A DNA stretch of 64,000 bases from Tubiluchus corallicola. Lineage: Eukaryota > Priapulida > Priapulimorpha > Priapulimorphida > Tubiluchidae. Shown piece after piece: positions 11,890 through 23,028 of this stretch; position 1 is the stretch's first letter; every line of letters starts with the position of its first letter. The DNA is taken from assembly GCA_030141605.1 (NCBI GenBank), contig JAQGDQ010000218.1, positions 186,001 to 250,000 of the forward strand, read 5' to 3'. Made by a program: the position numbers and the translations under genes. The notes beneath the pieces are model-generated. The model had not been told where the DNA came from. It ran no database searches and was given only the letters and a program-made list of their open reading frames with translations.

Positions 11890-13095
11890 AAGTTAATCAA
11901 CTGCTATGCCATGCTCCAAAAAGAAGCTACAGATATCACCATAGCTTTCCATGTAATCACCAGCAATGACCACACAGCAGGCCTGTATGAGCGTGAGCAG
12001 CAGCGACTATTGGAAACGGGGATTCCTGACCCTGAGGCGAGGGAGCACCTCAGACAAGCAGATGAGAGTCTTGAAGGATACGTCCTGCTTCCTACATAAG
12101 AAAGCATGTTGACCACCATGAAGAATGGATGAACTGTATGTTATATTGTCAAATTTTCATATTGCCATATTGCAAATGGAGTATAACATTCATCCGCTTT
12201 GGCCATGGTTGCATTTAAAACAAGAATGGGAAGAGTCAGCCATAATGACGCACCCTTCAACACTTGCGCCAGAACCAGTTCACACCTCGTTAATACTGTT
12301 CAGATGAAAGTACTGAAGACGCCGTATGTCCGTTCCGTCTATTGTAGACATTGGGCATGCAGAACTCTAAAATAATAGAAATCTGCCCCTAAGACAGGAA
12401 AACACAGCAATTAATCCAGCAAAAAACTAGACACCACTACGCCAGTGGCTTGTCAGTACCACTTCCGATTCTAGTGATGCTGACGATTCTGACGACAATA
12501 GTGATGCTGAGCAAAGCAAGTGAAGAGAATCAACAGATTCGGAAGAAAAGTAGTTGTCCATACAATATCGGGTAGGTTAAGCTGTTGCTAAAATATCGAA
12601 ACATACCAAAAAAGAACAATTCTCTTGCTAATTCGTAACTCTCGCAACTTGTTGCGCAACAAGTCATGAGAGAACTCTCTATGCTGAACGCTTCACAAGT
12701 TTGGTTTTTAGTCGGCTGTTTGATATCCTAATATAGCCTACATTTATACCCACAATTATATATCTGACAATACGGTGGACTTATTGAATGACATTAGCAA
12801 TAAAATAGGTCAAAATATGTATTCTTTGATCCCATTTGTCTCAAAAACAATATACTGTTTTGTAGGCCAAACACTTAAAACATAAAATAGAAAATGGTGG
12901 CTATTTTAGATTTGAAAGTCAAAAGTCGATCAAATCATAAAAATGACATCAAAAATGAATGCTTGACTAGAACGTTCTAGAAACCTTATACTGTGCAACA
13001 CTATAGGCCAAATCAGTCAAAAGATAGTTTTCAAAATGCCCGATGATGGCCATTTTGGATTTTGGCTTCTTGCACAGTTTGTTCAGATTTTTGCG
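11890..13095 (+). mobile_element. right arm of the inverted-repeat transposable element, with peptide relic
   Basis: The plus-strand frame 11911-12099 encodes SNDHTAGL, then LLETGIPDPEAREHLRQADE followed by SL. This is clearly related to the minus-strand peptide of the left arm, so the coding piece is duplicated in inverted orientation. Further out, 12471-12522 reads as an acidic Ser/Asp-rich tail (TSDSSDADDSDDNSDAEQSK, stop), probably the old C-terminus. The outer part (about 12865-13025) is the reverse complement of the left-arm repeats: it shares TAAAAATGACATCAAAAATG and a GGCCAAACACTTAAAACATA-like block. Stops interrupt the coding parts. Confidence 0.6.
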
Positions 13096-13099
13096 AATG

Positions 13100-13995
13100 A
13101 CATGGGGCTAAATTGTTTTATTTAACCTTTATAAAAGACAAATCCGATGAGACGAATATTCGGTCTCCCGGTTCATGGACTGCTGAAAGTAACACAGCTA
13201 CGTAAGTAGTTGGGCAATCAAATTCTGGGCACTTACAGTAAAAAAAGAGGTGGACAAATAATTATGGACGTAGCTGATGACCTTGTGTATGTGGTTAAAT
13301 GCCATAGGACCATATAGGACCGATGTCATAGGTCAATGTCATATTTACAACCTATAAACTGCAAGAATTTGATCTTACATTCAGATAATTAACAATGCCA
13401 GGTGGGGAATTGAATTTAACGAGGTACTCGGTGACCTAGAGTAGGTTGTTTTGGAACTTAAAAAGTGTAATATACAATGACAGTGAGGAAAACAAATTTT
13501 AATCGTGTAATTTGCGACTTTGAGTGGGTGACTCGATGTCAAAGGTCATTCATAATAATAAAACAGCAAGAAATTTGGACGGTTTTTGCCTCCACTTAGG
13601 TAACTTATAGTACCAGATTGAGACATATGGGGTAGTTGGTGTCCATGAATGGAACAAAGGTCTTTACGTGACCAAATTTGGAAAAGCTTGATACAAAAAC
13701 ATACTGAACATGATTTAACAGTGTTATGTTTCCACTGAGTACTGAATAAGGCTAAATGTGAAATAATGTAAATACTTACTTGCTTACATGGGGTATACAA
13801 GAGCAGTGTTTAATGATTATAAATCAGTTTCCAGAGCACCCTGTAATGCTTTCACGAAAAGATGTGTAAATCAGAACAGCCAAGTGTCGGCGTATGTTCG
13901 GCTGAATATGAAAAAGAAGAAAACTTAGCATATATGCTCGTTTTGATCATAGTATACATGAGGGAAATACGTATGTCTCCACTGAGGCTACACAA
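13100..13995. other. upstream region and probable 5' UTR of the calcium-channel gamma-subunit gene
   Basis: No repeat or coding feature recognised. The frame of the ATG at 13996 is open back to a TGA at 13909 with no earlier ATG. No convincing TATA box or initiator was identified. Confidence 0.4.
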
Positions 13996-14359
13996 ATGAG
14001 AATAACTTGCGAATTATCCAGCATGTGTAATCGCGGGATAATCCAGGATATACACTGTAGTCGTAGGAGTTTGTCAGTCTGTGCAGTGGTTGTATCATTG
14101 GGAGCATGTTTACTTATGTTTATTGCTATGTGCACAAATTATTGGATAGAAATGGCGGAAAGGGTTAAAGTGAAGTCTGTTATTCCAAACTTGTCGGTGT
14201 TGACGAATGAGGAACTAAAGTTTGCGACTGGAACTGAGGAGCCGGAAATCATCATCTACTTTGTAGCTGGATTGTGGTTATCTTGCACTAAACCAGAACG
14301 TGGCAACGATAGTGCCATTATAAATATAATGAAACATTTTGGCCTTAAATTAATACCGA
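13996..14359 (+). CDS. CACNG: Calcium-channel gamma subunit (TARP gamma-5/7-like), exon 1
   Basis: The gene encodes a four-pass membrane protein of the claudin/PMP22/CACNG fold, related to the auxiliary gamma subunits of voltage-gated calcium channels and AMPA-receptor regulators. The five exons give 429 residues. Exon 1 encodes a cytosolic N-terminus (1-24), the first membrane span (about 25-47), CTNYWI where vertebrate gammas have STDYWL, and the family hallmark GLW (92-94) followed by Cys97, in the first extracellular loop. The ATG is the first in its frame after a TGA. The exon ends in phase 1 at CCGA before donor GTAAGT. Residues 98-121 already make the loop longer than in human gamma-5/7. 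Assignment rests on this motif plus exons 3-5. Confidence 0.88.
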
Positions 14360-17300
14360 GTAAGTAACAACGATTATTTACTGATTTGCGTATTAATTTT
14401 ATTTTGCAATTACGTACATGTTAGTAGTTATAGATGATTGTTTTACCTAGTGGTTTTTTGTTGCGTCTGTGTTTTCTGTCTTCAGCATGATGAGAACCCA
14501 CGATCTTTTCGTAGAATGCGTACTTATCTCTTAAATAACATTTAGTCGGTGTTTCAACCTTCACCTGTAAAAGTGTTGCAACTTGCAAAACGTGTAATAG
14601 TCGTTTCCATTAGTTTTAAGGCACTTTATATTCTGTTTGTTAATGTGGTCTCTTTTCACATAACTGGTCACTGAAATCCTTCGAACTTGTTGTTAGTGTC
14701 AGTGTCTCCCGTACTCACCAACATGTCACATTGGGACGGCTTGCATTATGCCAGATTGATGCATATATCCCTTAGTGGATTATAGCATTATGTAAAGCAT
14801 TCAGTCTGGACTATAACATGAGACAGTGAATCGGCAGAGACGTGCTAATCACGCTGGGTTGTACACATCTTCTTCCTCACTGATATAAGAGCCGCCGTTA
14901 GTACTGCAGATGAAGCCGCCTTAGAATCAGTTTTCCCAGGTCCAAAGATGTTTAACTTTTATTATACCGGATGCAACTTCCCGATAATCTCTCTATTATG
15001 AAGCTATGAGAAAAAAACTGAGCGGTACAGTACCTGTTTTTGTATAATGCGTTTAGGAAATGCAGGCGCTAGTGGAACTAGTAGCGCGAATGCGAAATTG
15101 TATTTGTGTGGTTATAATTCGTTCATGTAAGTCATTTTTGAAAAAATAGTATGTTACCTTTAAATATTTTATTGAGTAGATTTTTTGACCTACAGTTTAA
15201 GAAAACCTACAATAGAAATATTGCCGAAAATGTGCTAAATTCGGCCACTAAATCAAAATGATAGTTCCAAATGAAAAGTTGTTTCTTTAGAAATCTGATT
15301 CACATAAAGCATTATATTTAGATCACTTCAGACATCAGACAGAACGTTTCTACACGAGCCACTAGTTAACATAATGTCTGAATATTGCACATTAGCTCTT
15401 GAGCATGGTTCGGCCTTGAAAATCAGTTGCTTTTTAGCCACACAAAAAAGAAGAAGGATGGTCTCGTGCCCATACGGGGCACGCGGATAGATGTTTTTGA
15501 TTATCTATTTACGATTACGAAAACCAGGCACACGAGGAGGGGAGGGGACTAGCCAATCGTCAATCGTTCGGGCAACTATCCCCTCCCCGTAGATGACTGA
15601 CTATGTACTTTCCTTTAATTTTGTTCATTCATTTAAAATTTCTATATTGCAGACATCTCGCGTCAAGCAGTATCCTCCCCGCCTGAATTCTTACTGGACG
15701 GGTTCAACTTCCACTGAAAATGGGAAGCAACACCTCGAGGGACACTTACCAGAACATTAACGTCTAGGCACAACATTAATAGCAATAGACGTTCGCCACG
15801 AAAATTAATTACCGTCTACTATAAAAATAATGATTTGCTATTAATGTATCCCAGCGGTATCCGCTTCTGACGTCATAATGATAATGTAAAACATTTGATA
15901 CATTTCGTATAAACAAAATTTTCAAGTAGGTAATTTGCGTCGGTCAAACTTATTGCAGCTAAAGCTCACTGAAGATAAAAAAAACTGATGAACAATACTA
16001 ACCAATCTGTTTACTCTGGCAGATAGGGCGCAGATTATAACAGACTGTAGTTGTAATATCACTAGAGTTCTTAGGATGTCTGTTAGATATGAGATTAAAA
16101 TGTAATTTTGAGGCGCATATATATATATATATATCTACATCACGCATTATTCTTCCTCTTCCTTAGAAAAAATTACTGGAACTACAAAAAACTCCTTCTT
16201 ATTAGCATTTTGTTAAATTTGTTTCTAAATTCCAATACACTTAGCATAGGAAACAAATGCTGGCTTTTAAGTAGTAACAATACATTGTCTATATGTCTGC
16301 CACTCACTCTTTTGTAATCTCATGCATTCTAACTTTGGTTTTATGACTCTGTCATAAGATTTATCCAGCGCAGCACTTTAATGTGACTTTATGTTATTTC
16401 TGGGATGAGTTTTATGTGTAGTAAATTCTATAAAACATGCTTAAATTTAAGCTGATCGAGTGTAGCATGCAATTATGAACACAAAGCAATGACCTTTTAC
16501 GAAGTATTTTGAAAATTTAATTCATACTGATATATAAACAATGCGCAGACTTTCATGCATATACATTTTATGAGCTATATCACTGAGTAAATTGCTAATT
16601 TAGTAAATTTCTTAAAGCTATCAGAGAATTTTAAAAATCTGTAAATATTTTAAGGTCCTTGAAAAGCAATGGCAAGCACTGAAGAAGCTACCGTCGTAAA
16701 AATTACTATGAATAATCCATAAAATATTATGAAACGACAGTTCGTATGGCAAGATAACTTTTAGACAACTTTTCGCGTTTTTACGTAAAACATTTCTGTA
16801 GTTTGAAAGAAAATTTTAGTTTTTACATTATGCATTTTAGCAGGAAGAAATGTATTAAAATTTTATCTGCCTTCATATTAATTAATATATCGCCTATAAT
16901 TCTAAATTAAAAAATAGTGTCGTTGCTTAATATTTTCTGTGTCAGGCATGCACAAATATATACATCTGGCTGCATTTGTTTTTCATGTGCACCTTTTGTC
17001 TCATGCATCCACACGCATCACTCTTACACACGCATTAATATTTTTACCTGTATACTTTTCGCAAATGTACATACCTATAGGCGTACTATGCGAACGTGAC
17101 GGAGGTGGAGGCGGAGAGGACAAATGAATTGAACATTTTCTGGGTAAAAGCTAGTTATTTTCAAGGCAAATAATTCTGTTTTAAGATTTCAAAAAATTTA
17201 AATTTCAATATTCAAAAATTATTTACGTACTGCATTACCTCTTTTTACTGTCTGCAGTTAAAGTGTTTCTTGTACGGCGAATTGTTTTTAATTTTTCATA

Positions 17301-17965
17301 ATTCTAAAGTTAATAATTGGCATCTGCTTATCAGTTTTTGTTCACTAAACCTCATATTTCAGTTTTTAAATACATGCCTATCAATTTACTCTCAAGGTTA
17401 TACGCACGCTATAAACAATGTTATAGAAAAGGAAAACATAAATCATCGTCATTATTTCTTCTGAATTTCTGAAACGTTAGAAAAAAGTATATCTGAAAGT
17501 ATCTGGATGTTTTGCACATTTAGACCTATAAGTGTAAATGCTTTGCTTTTAGACATTTATCAGTTTATACTCTACGTATTTATGTAGCACTTATTTCGAA
17601 ATCACTCAAACTAGGGCAAATTAAAAAATGTTCAGGGCAAATTTCTTCTGCCCTCCCCTTGTAAAAATTCCTCCCGTCTACCTATACATACTTATGCTTA
17701 TACATACATGTGTACGCCGACAAGATGCACGCAAGCTTTACAATATTTGTGTTTGTCACATGAAATCAGTTTTTTGCACAGCTCTTGGTGGAATGTCAAC
17801 GTTTGATCACTGGGGAATAACTGATCAGCTCGTAATTGCTCATTACCCCATGTATAAGGCTACTAAAACACTATATTTTCCACAAAATAAAGGCAACAAT
17901 TGTGGCATGTCTTTGCATGTTTGTATGTTTGTCTCTGGGTTACTCTCTACAGAGTTCCGTTAGGC

Positions 17966-18165
17966 GTTAGTGTAGTGTCAATTTGTTTTTTTTTTTTTTT
18001 GAAAAAAAATAGAATTATCTCGTTATAACGACATCTCTACCTCGTTATAACGAGAACTAACTCGTTATAACGACTTACTGCCTCGATATAACAACTTATT
18101 ACCTCGTTATAACAAGGTACTAACTCGTTGTAACGTCATAGCTATGTCATTATTATAATGATACA
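17966..18165 (+). repeat. CTCGTTATAACGAG palindrome element, copy 1
   Basis: A T/A homopolymer head (GAAAAAAAATAGAATTATCT) is followed by about seven imperfect units of CTCGTTATAACGA spaced roughly 18-20 bp. CTCGTTATAACGAG is itself a perfect 14-bp palindrome. Copies with the same head occur at 19.0, 19.36 and, inverted, 33.9 kb. A non-coding MITE-like family is the best description. Confidence 0.7.
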
Positions 18166-18978
18166 TTACTTTCATAAACTCTGTGCACGTGACTTTTACA
18201 ACAGGCGTTGGTGGCGTTGTTGAGATGCCAGTCCGTATAATTATTATTCGCATCTGGATTTTAGTGGACTGGAGCTATTTACAGTGTTTTACGTATTAAT
18301 TGTTAATAAGGGCATTAAGCTCTAATTGCTCAGTGTAGTTTATGTATTCTGCAGCTTTTATTACCAAAAGAAAAAACTGTGCATACTTTATTGTAGCAGA
18401 GACTACTTTGAATTATGTTCTCAGTATATTGTTGAAAACGAATGGAATGGTGCATTTGAGGTGTTCGAAGCAGTAAATCTGTGTCTGAATTTAAGGACTT
18501 GTGTTCGTGGAGATTTGGGGCTATAAATATGTGCGCTTGTTCTGTGTTACAATTATATTACCATAATTCTACTGTATGAATACCCCATAATTTTATAAAC
18601 AAATTTCATCGTTAAAGTTTTATCCATTAATAACTATTTTGTCAATTTGTTTATGTATGAACAATGCATTACTATTTTACATTAGAAAATAGAATTGTTG
18701 GAATTACACATACAAGATTCGCCCAGAACAGTTGATTTATTTTGCTGACAGGTAAACGTCAACGAGTAGCCTCGGACCCACATGCATACATGCTATTTAA
18801 ACTAATAATTCGATTTCATTTTTCTAGAGTACATCGGATTGCCTAACATTCAATTGCTTTGAGATATAAATCTGTAAGAAACCTAAAAAGCATGGAAGCT
18901 AAAAATTTCGCTTTTCATTGCTCGAACACAGATCTGCACTCCAAGCAGTTGTGACCTGTGAACCATAACGAAACTATA
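18166..18978. other. intronic, no feature recognised
   Basis: AT-rich sequence between two palindrome elements. The open frame at 18326-18526 has no recognisable product. Confidence 0.4.
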
Positions 18979-19185
18979 CGGAGTTCTGTTAGTGTTGGTT
19001 TGGGTTTTGAAGAAAAATATAATTATCTCCTTATAACGCCATAGCTATCTCGTTATAATGACATAAATATATCACGTTATTACGACGTAGCTATCGTTAT
19101 AACGTCTTATTACCTCGCTATAACGAGATACTACCTCGCTATGACCACATAACAGTTTCCTCATAACAACTTGGTACTTTTTAAT
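18979..19185 (+). repeat. CTCGTTATAACGAG palindrome element, copy 2
   Basis: Begins GGAGTTCTGTTAGTGTTGG and the head GAAGAAAAATATAATTATCT, then degenerate CTCGTTATAACGA units (ATCTCGTTATAATGACATAA and similar). More diverged than copy 1. Confidence 0.65.
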
Positions 19186-19335
19186 AATAATTCAGCCAAC
19201 AACAACAACAATAACAATTGCTATGGTGATTCCGTCCCAAGATCTGGCTAATATGCCTGTGTATCATACCAACTAATCGCCAATTAATTAAATTAGCTAC
19301 GTATTGAATAACATCGATCTCGATGATTTCAAAAG

Positions 19336-19455
19336 TTTCGTAAGGAGCTCCGATAGTATCAATTTTATTTTTTGAAGAAAAATATAATTATCTCGTTATA
19401 AAGACATAGCGGTCGTGTTACAACGACTTACGACCTCGTTATAATCATGATCAAG
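19336..19455 (+). repeat. CTCGTTATAACGAG palindrome element, copy 3 (short)
   Basis: Head GGAGCTCCGATAGTATCAAT, then GAAGAAAAATATAATTATCT and three CTCGTTATAA-type units. Truncated compared with copies 1 and 2. GGAGCTCC matches the inverted copy at 34.05 kb (GGAGCTCAG), so this edge is probably part of the family terminus. Confidence 0.65.
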
Positions 19456-20735
19456 ATTTTTAATTATTCGTAAAAGATTCACGCTGTAGAATTTCCGGAA
19501 GAGAGCACATGCTAATGGAACATTTGTAGTCGATGATTTTTACGACATTATTTTGACTTTTACAGCCTTATGGAAAATTACATAAGTGGCAAATTTTATG
19601 ACAGTTGTGGGCGACAAAATCACAGCATTTAAGGGGTTTGCAGGTTCTTTTGAGAGTCTGGTTTATTAATCAGTCTCCTGTGTCTATCACCTTCGTTGTT
19701 TTCGATTTAGTGGCCAAGTAAATCACCAAAGGGTGCAAAGGGTCGCAGGCTGCAAACGCGTTCCTGAGGGTTTGAATCACTGAACCGTTTGAGTCTTGCG
19801 CCTACCAACTAGATTTTGTTAATTGCTTGCATATTCTGCGTCCACAGTTTCTCAATACTAATACATAATATAGGCTGGAGAAAATAAGTCCAACACTAAT
19901 CTAGGAGGGGAGGGTTTACTGGCTGTAAAAAATCAATACTAATACACCATCTGCAGCAAAAAAATTCACAAGACAAACATTGAATTTGTGCGGCTAATTG
20001 TTACAGGAAATTCGAAATTTGTATGTTCAAAATAACGAAATGTTTTTGCTTTGTGTTTTAACGTTTGTTTTCAGTGTTGGGTTATAAATTTAGCAAAATT
20101 CTATTAAAAACGATTAAAACATACTCTACATGTTAGAATGATTGAGAACGATTATAAAATACGAAGGAAACTTCATTAAGTATGTTTTGTTATGTTGGAA
20201 ATTACATAAAATATGTGGTATTTCTTAAATAACTAAATGTTATCCTTTTAAATAAAATTTTCGTCAGTAATGATATCATTAATGTTATCATTTCGTCATA
20301 CTTCACGTATGACGTCGCGTATGACATACTTCACGTATGAGTTAAACCATCTTTTAAACTCATGACATATTCTCTTGTTAGCTAGGAACTTCAGCCTGAT
20401 CATGCCTAGAAAATGTGAGTATTTTATTTAACATGGCTGACATGCCAGCCATAATCAGCTTACTAGACTCTACATTCATTTTGGCTGGTAAGCTAACCGC
20501 AACCTTCCAGTAAATCATATAACATGTGTTTTTCTGTTTGTGATTGTTAAAATTCATAAATGAAAAGTTGATTGAAAACTGAAGCATTTTACTACAGTTG
20601 GCAGATATCCCCGTAACAATGGCATAAACTATCACTTCCCTGACACATTACCAAAACTCGTAGACAAATGTATGTACTTGTTTAACGTTTTTTTGTATCC
20701 ACGACCTCAGTGCCAGTTACATAAGAGTTGCAATT
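19456..20735. other. intronic, no gene recognised
   Basis: Contains a small direct repeat, CATACTTCACGTATGA, at about 20298 and 20324, separated by GTATGAC-containing sequence. The minus-strand open frame 20378-20635 is not supported by similarity or splice context. Confidence 0.4.
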
Positions 20736-20743
20736 ATGGATGC
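20736..20743. repeat. target-site duplication, left copy (ATGGATGC)
   Basis: Eight bases ATGGATGC directly before the MITE, repeated exactly at 21210-21217 after it. Confidence 0.92.
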
Positions 20744-21209
20744 CAGGGGCGGAACTAGGGGGGAGCGGGGGGACGCCCCCTGTCAAAATTTGCGCCCCCT
20801 GCAAAATCGGACAAATATTTTTTGCAGTGAAAATTGCAGTTCGCATGTTCGCACACAATAAACTTCTTGTCGTAACAAAGCTGGTGTGAGTTTTTGAATG
20901 ACGTATCGTTCCACATTTCATTTTGACATTATTTCCTGCGTATTATTTTCTTAAAACTTGTGTGTGATAAATTTCTGTAAATAACAATTTAGTTAGAGGC
21001 ACATTAATAACGTTAGGTTAACTGAGAGTTAATTTTCTCATTATTGCTCTGTCCGCTACGCCGTCCTACACACATGCCAATTATAGGCCTGCATGCAGTA
21101 TAAAAGGGGTTAAAAATTAGCTTAACCATTATTTAACCACTTCGGATACCTCGCCCTCCCAGAAAATTTTTGCGCCCCCCCCTGCTTGCCACATCTAGTT
21201 CCGCCCCTG
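20744..21209. mobile_element. complete hAT-type MITE (466 bp)
   Basis: The element has terminal inverted repeats with a perfect 15-bp outer part: CAGGGGCGGAACTAG at the left, its complement CTAGTTCCGCCCCTG at the right. Inside the ends are C/G-rich blocks, including a sub-terminal GCGCCCCC shared by both arms. It is flanked by a perfect 8-bp duplication, ATGGATGC. An 8-bp duplication plus CAGGG-type termini is the hallmark of the hAT superfamily. No transposase is encoded, so it moved in trans. The intact duplication points to a fairly recent insertion. Confidence 0.92.
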
Positions 21210-21217
21210 ATGGATGC
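21210..21217. repeat. target-site duplication, right copy (ATGGATGC)
   Basis: Exact copy of 20736-20743. Confidence 0.92.
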
Positions 21218-21265
21218 TCACACATCCAGCGCCTGCAACCTGCATATCCACCACCTTAGTGTTAT
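21218..21265. repeat. left member of a GCAACCTGCAT inverted pair
   Basis: CCTGCAACCTGCATATC with following CACCACCT is matched as its reverse complement at 22630-22675. The hAT MITE inserted right next to it. Confidence 0.55.
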
Positions 21266-21530
21266 GGGCAAATTGTCTATATTATGCAGTTACTTATTTA
21301 CCCAATATTTGTTTGGAACCACAGGTAACCACAAACTTGGATTTTATAGGCAATTTGAGTAATAGGATTAAGCGCAAATATTTTATATTTGATAATTTCT
21401 TAAATATTTATAAGTTTTCAAATATTTTATAATTTTTGAAAGTAATTTACATTTATTAATTTTTCATAAAATTAATATCATAGAATTAGCTACTTACAAG
21501 TTAGAAATATAAAACACCGTCCATATGCAA

Positions 21531-22151
21531 TGTCATGTTAGTTAACATTGATATAACGGTCGTCGTGGACGGAGCTGGATGACGTCATGATCATTGAGAG
21601 ATAACGATCGTCGTGGGCGGAGCTTAATGACGTTACGATGATTGACTGTTAACGGTCACTGTCATGCAAGCCACAAATCAGTATTACGCTAAGTAAGATG
21701 TTCTAAAATTAGTTATTGACTATCAATCCACTTGCGAGTCAGCAGACGAAGCAAGTCAACAGAAAGAACTACTAAGAATAGGATTGATGTTAGATGTAAA
21801 AATAGACTTTCTAAATATAGCTCAGGAGAAACATATAAGCAGTGTCAGGACGCTGCTGGAGGCAGTTGTTATATAGTCTAGTTTATACCAGATAGACTCA
21901 TGTACTTACGTGTTAGTCGATAGTCAGAGTTATGACTTGTTACTTACTGTTCAGAATTGAGTTATGACTTGTTACTTATAGTTCAGAATTGAGTTATGAC
22001 TTGTTACTTACTGTTGAGAATTGAGTTATGACTTGCGCTTTAATGACGTGTATTTGCTTTCGCGTTAATCGTTCATTTCTTCACGTTTATATTATGCATA
22101 TCTTTGTACTTGAATAAACTATACGACCACGCTTTTATCTGCGACTTCAAC
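21531..22151 (+). mobile_element. LTR-like sequence with internal tandem repeats
   Basis: Two copies of an about 50-bp unit (ATAACGGTCGTCGTGG... and ATAACGATCGTCGTGGGCGG, 21554-21650) precede a short open frame (about 21700-21875). From about 21940 there are three to four units of GAGTTATGACTTGTTACTTA with period near 38 bp. Next come AT-rich promoter-like sequence and TGAATAAACTATACGACC, resembling the R/polyadenylation part of an LTR, ending CTTCAACA. No matching 5-bp duplication was found, so a fragmentary 3' LTR is more likely than a clean solo LTR. Confidence 0.35.
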
Positions 22152-22384
22152 ATTTATATTCGTCTATAAATGTTTAAGCAGTTAAAACAATTTTATGATA
22201 ATTTGAATTCTCACGTCAATTTTAGAAATTTGTTTTTAATTTAAGAGATATTCTTGCTCCGTAAATTTTGTCATAATTTTGGTAAGCTTTATACACCGCA
22301 AGTTTTTTTTTTATATTTTTGTTTTACAAAAATACAGAACTGACTTTGAACCCCACAAGCAAGGAATTTCTGTGTTTGTACTTT

Positions 22385-22680
22385 TTCCACACAGTGCATG
22401 CAATCTGTACGTCACTGCCTTAGCGCATGCAACCTGCATGTTCACTAGTTGAGAGCCTGCAAAAACTGCATTCACGGGCACGCAGGTAACGGTTTCTGGG
22501 CTCATAGGCACTGAGGTTTGCAGTTCCTGGGCTCACAGGTTTGGCATGCAGGTAGGAGGCACGCATGAGATAGTGAGCGTTCAAGTTTCAGGTACTGAGG
22601 TAGTGGGGAGTATGCAGGTTTCACAAGTTCAGGTGGTGGTAGGTAGATATGCAGGTTGCAGGCTCTGTGCCAGATGCTGA
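22385..22680. repeat. degenerate GCATGCAACCTGCAT repeats, right member of inverted pair
   Basis: Repeated variants of GCATGCAACCTGCATG and its complement GCAGGTTGCAGG occur every 20-60 bp. The last part (22630-22675) is the reverse complement of 21218-21265, so the two may be the ends of one old element. The minus-strand open frames here are by-products. Confidence 0.5.
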
Positions 22681-23028
22681 AAAATGTCAAACAAGTACAT
22701 TCGTTTACGAGCTTTGGTAATTAAACACAAGTTTAAGTGTCTCAGGCAGCTGACAGTTTATTGTTATTAGGAGATGGGGAGATAAGACCATTGTTATGGA
22801 GACTGCTACCAACTGCGGTAAAATGCCTTGTGTGGTGGTACTATCAACTTTTCGTTCATCCACGATTTTTACTAGAAGAGTAAACACACTGCATTACATT
22901 CCCAATTCATGCCCTAAAATTTACCCAACCAGCGCTGAGTAATCGTTAAGATTCTTATTGCACGATAAAGTTTGTTCAGTCCGAAGAAGCTGCTAATAAG
23001 TCACTAATCTGATATGTTGTTTTTTTAG
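22681..23028 (+). other. end of intron 1
   Basis: Unique-looking sequence leading into a strong acceptor (TTGTTTTTTTAG at 23028). Confidence 0.6.

Larger units (their letters stand above)
14360..23028 (+). other. intron 1 of the gamma-subunit gene
   Basis: An 8.7-kb phase-1 intron. It holds three palindrome elements (18.0, 19.0, 19.4 kb), a hAT MITE (20.7 kb), LTR-like sequence (21.5-22.2 kb) and a GCAACCTGCAT inverted pair. From 14360 to about 17950 I see only AT-rich sequence, a (TA)n at 16118-16135, and a small GC-rich hairpin at 15467-15485 (CGTGCCC, loop ATAC, GGGGCACG). Confidence 0.7.

Noticed and set aside
21920-22040. Short tandem repeats considered as a CRISPR array
   Set aside because: The units are nearly contiguous with no unique spacers, and the genome is eukaryotic; they look like LTR-internal repeats.
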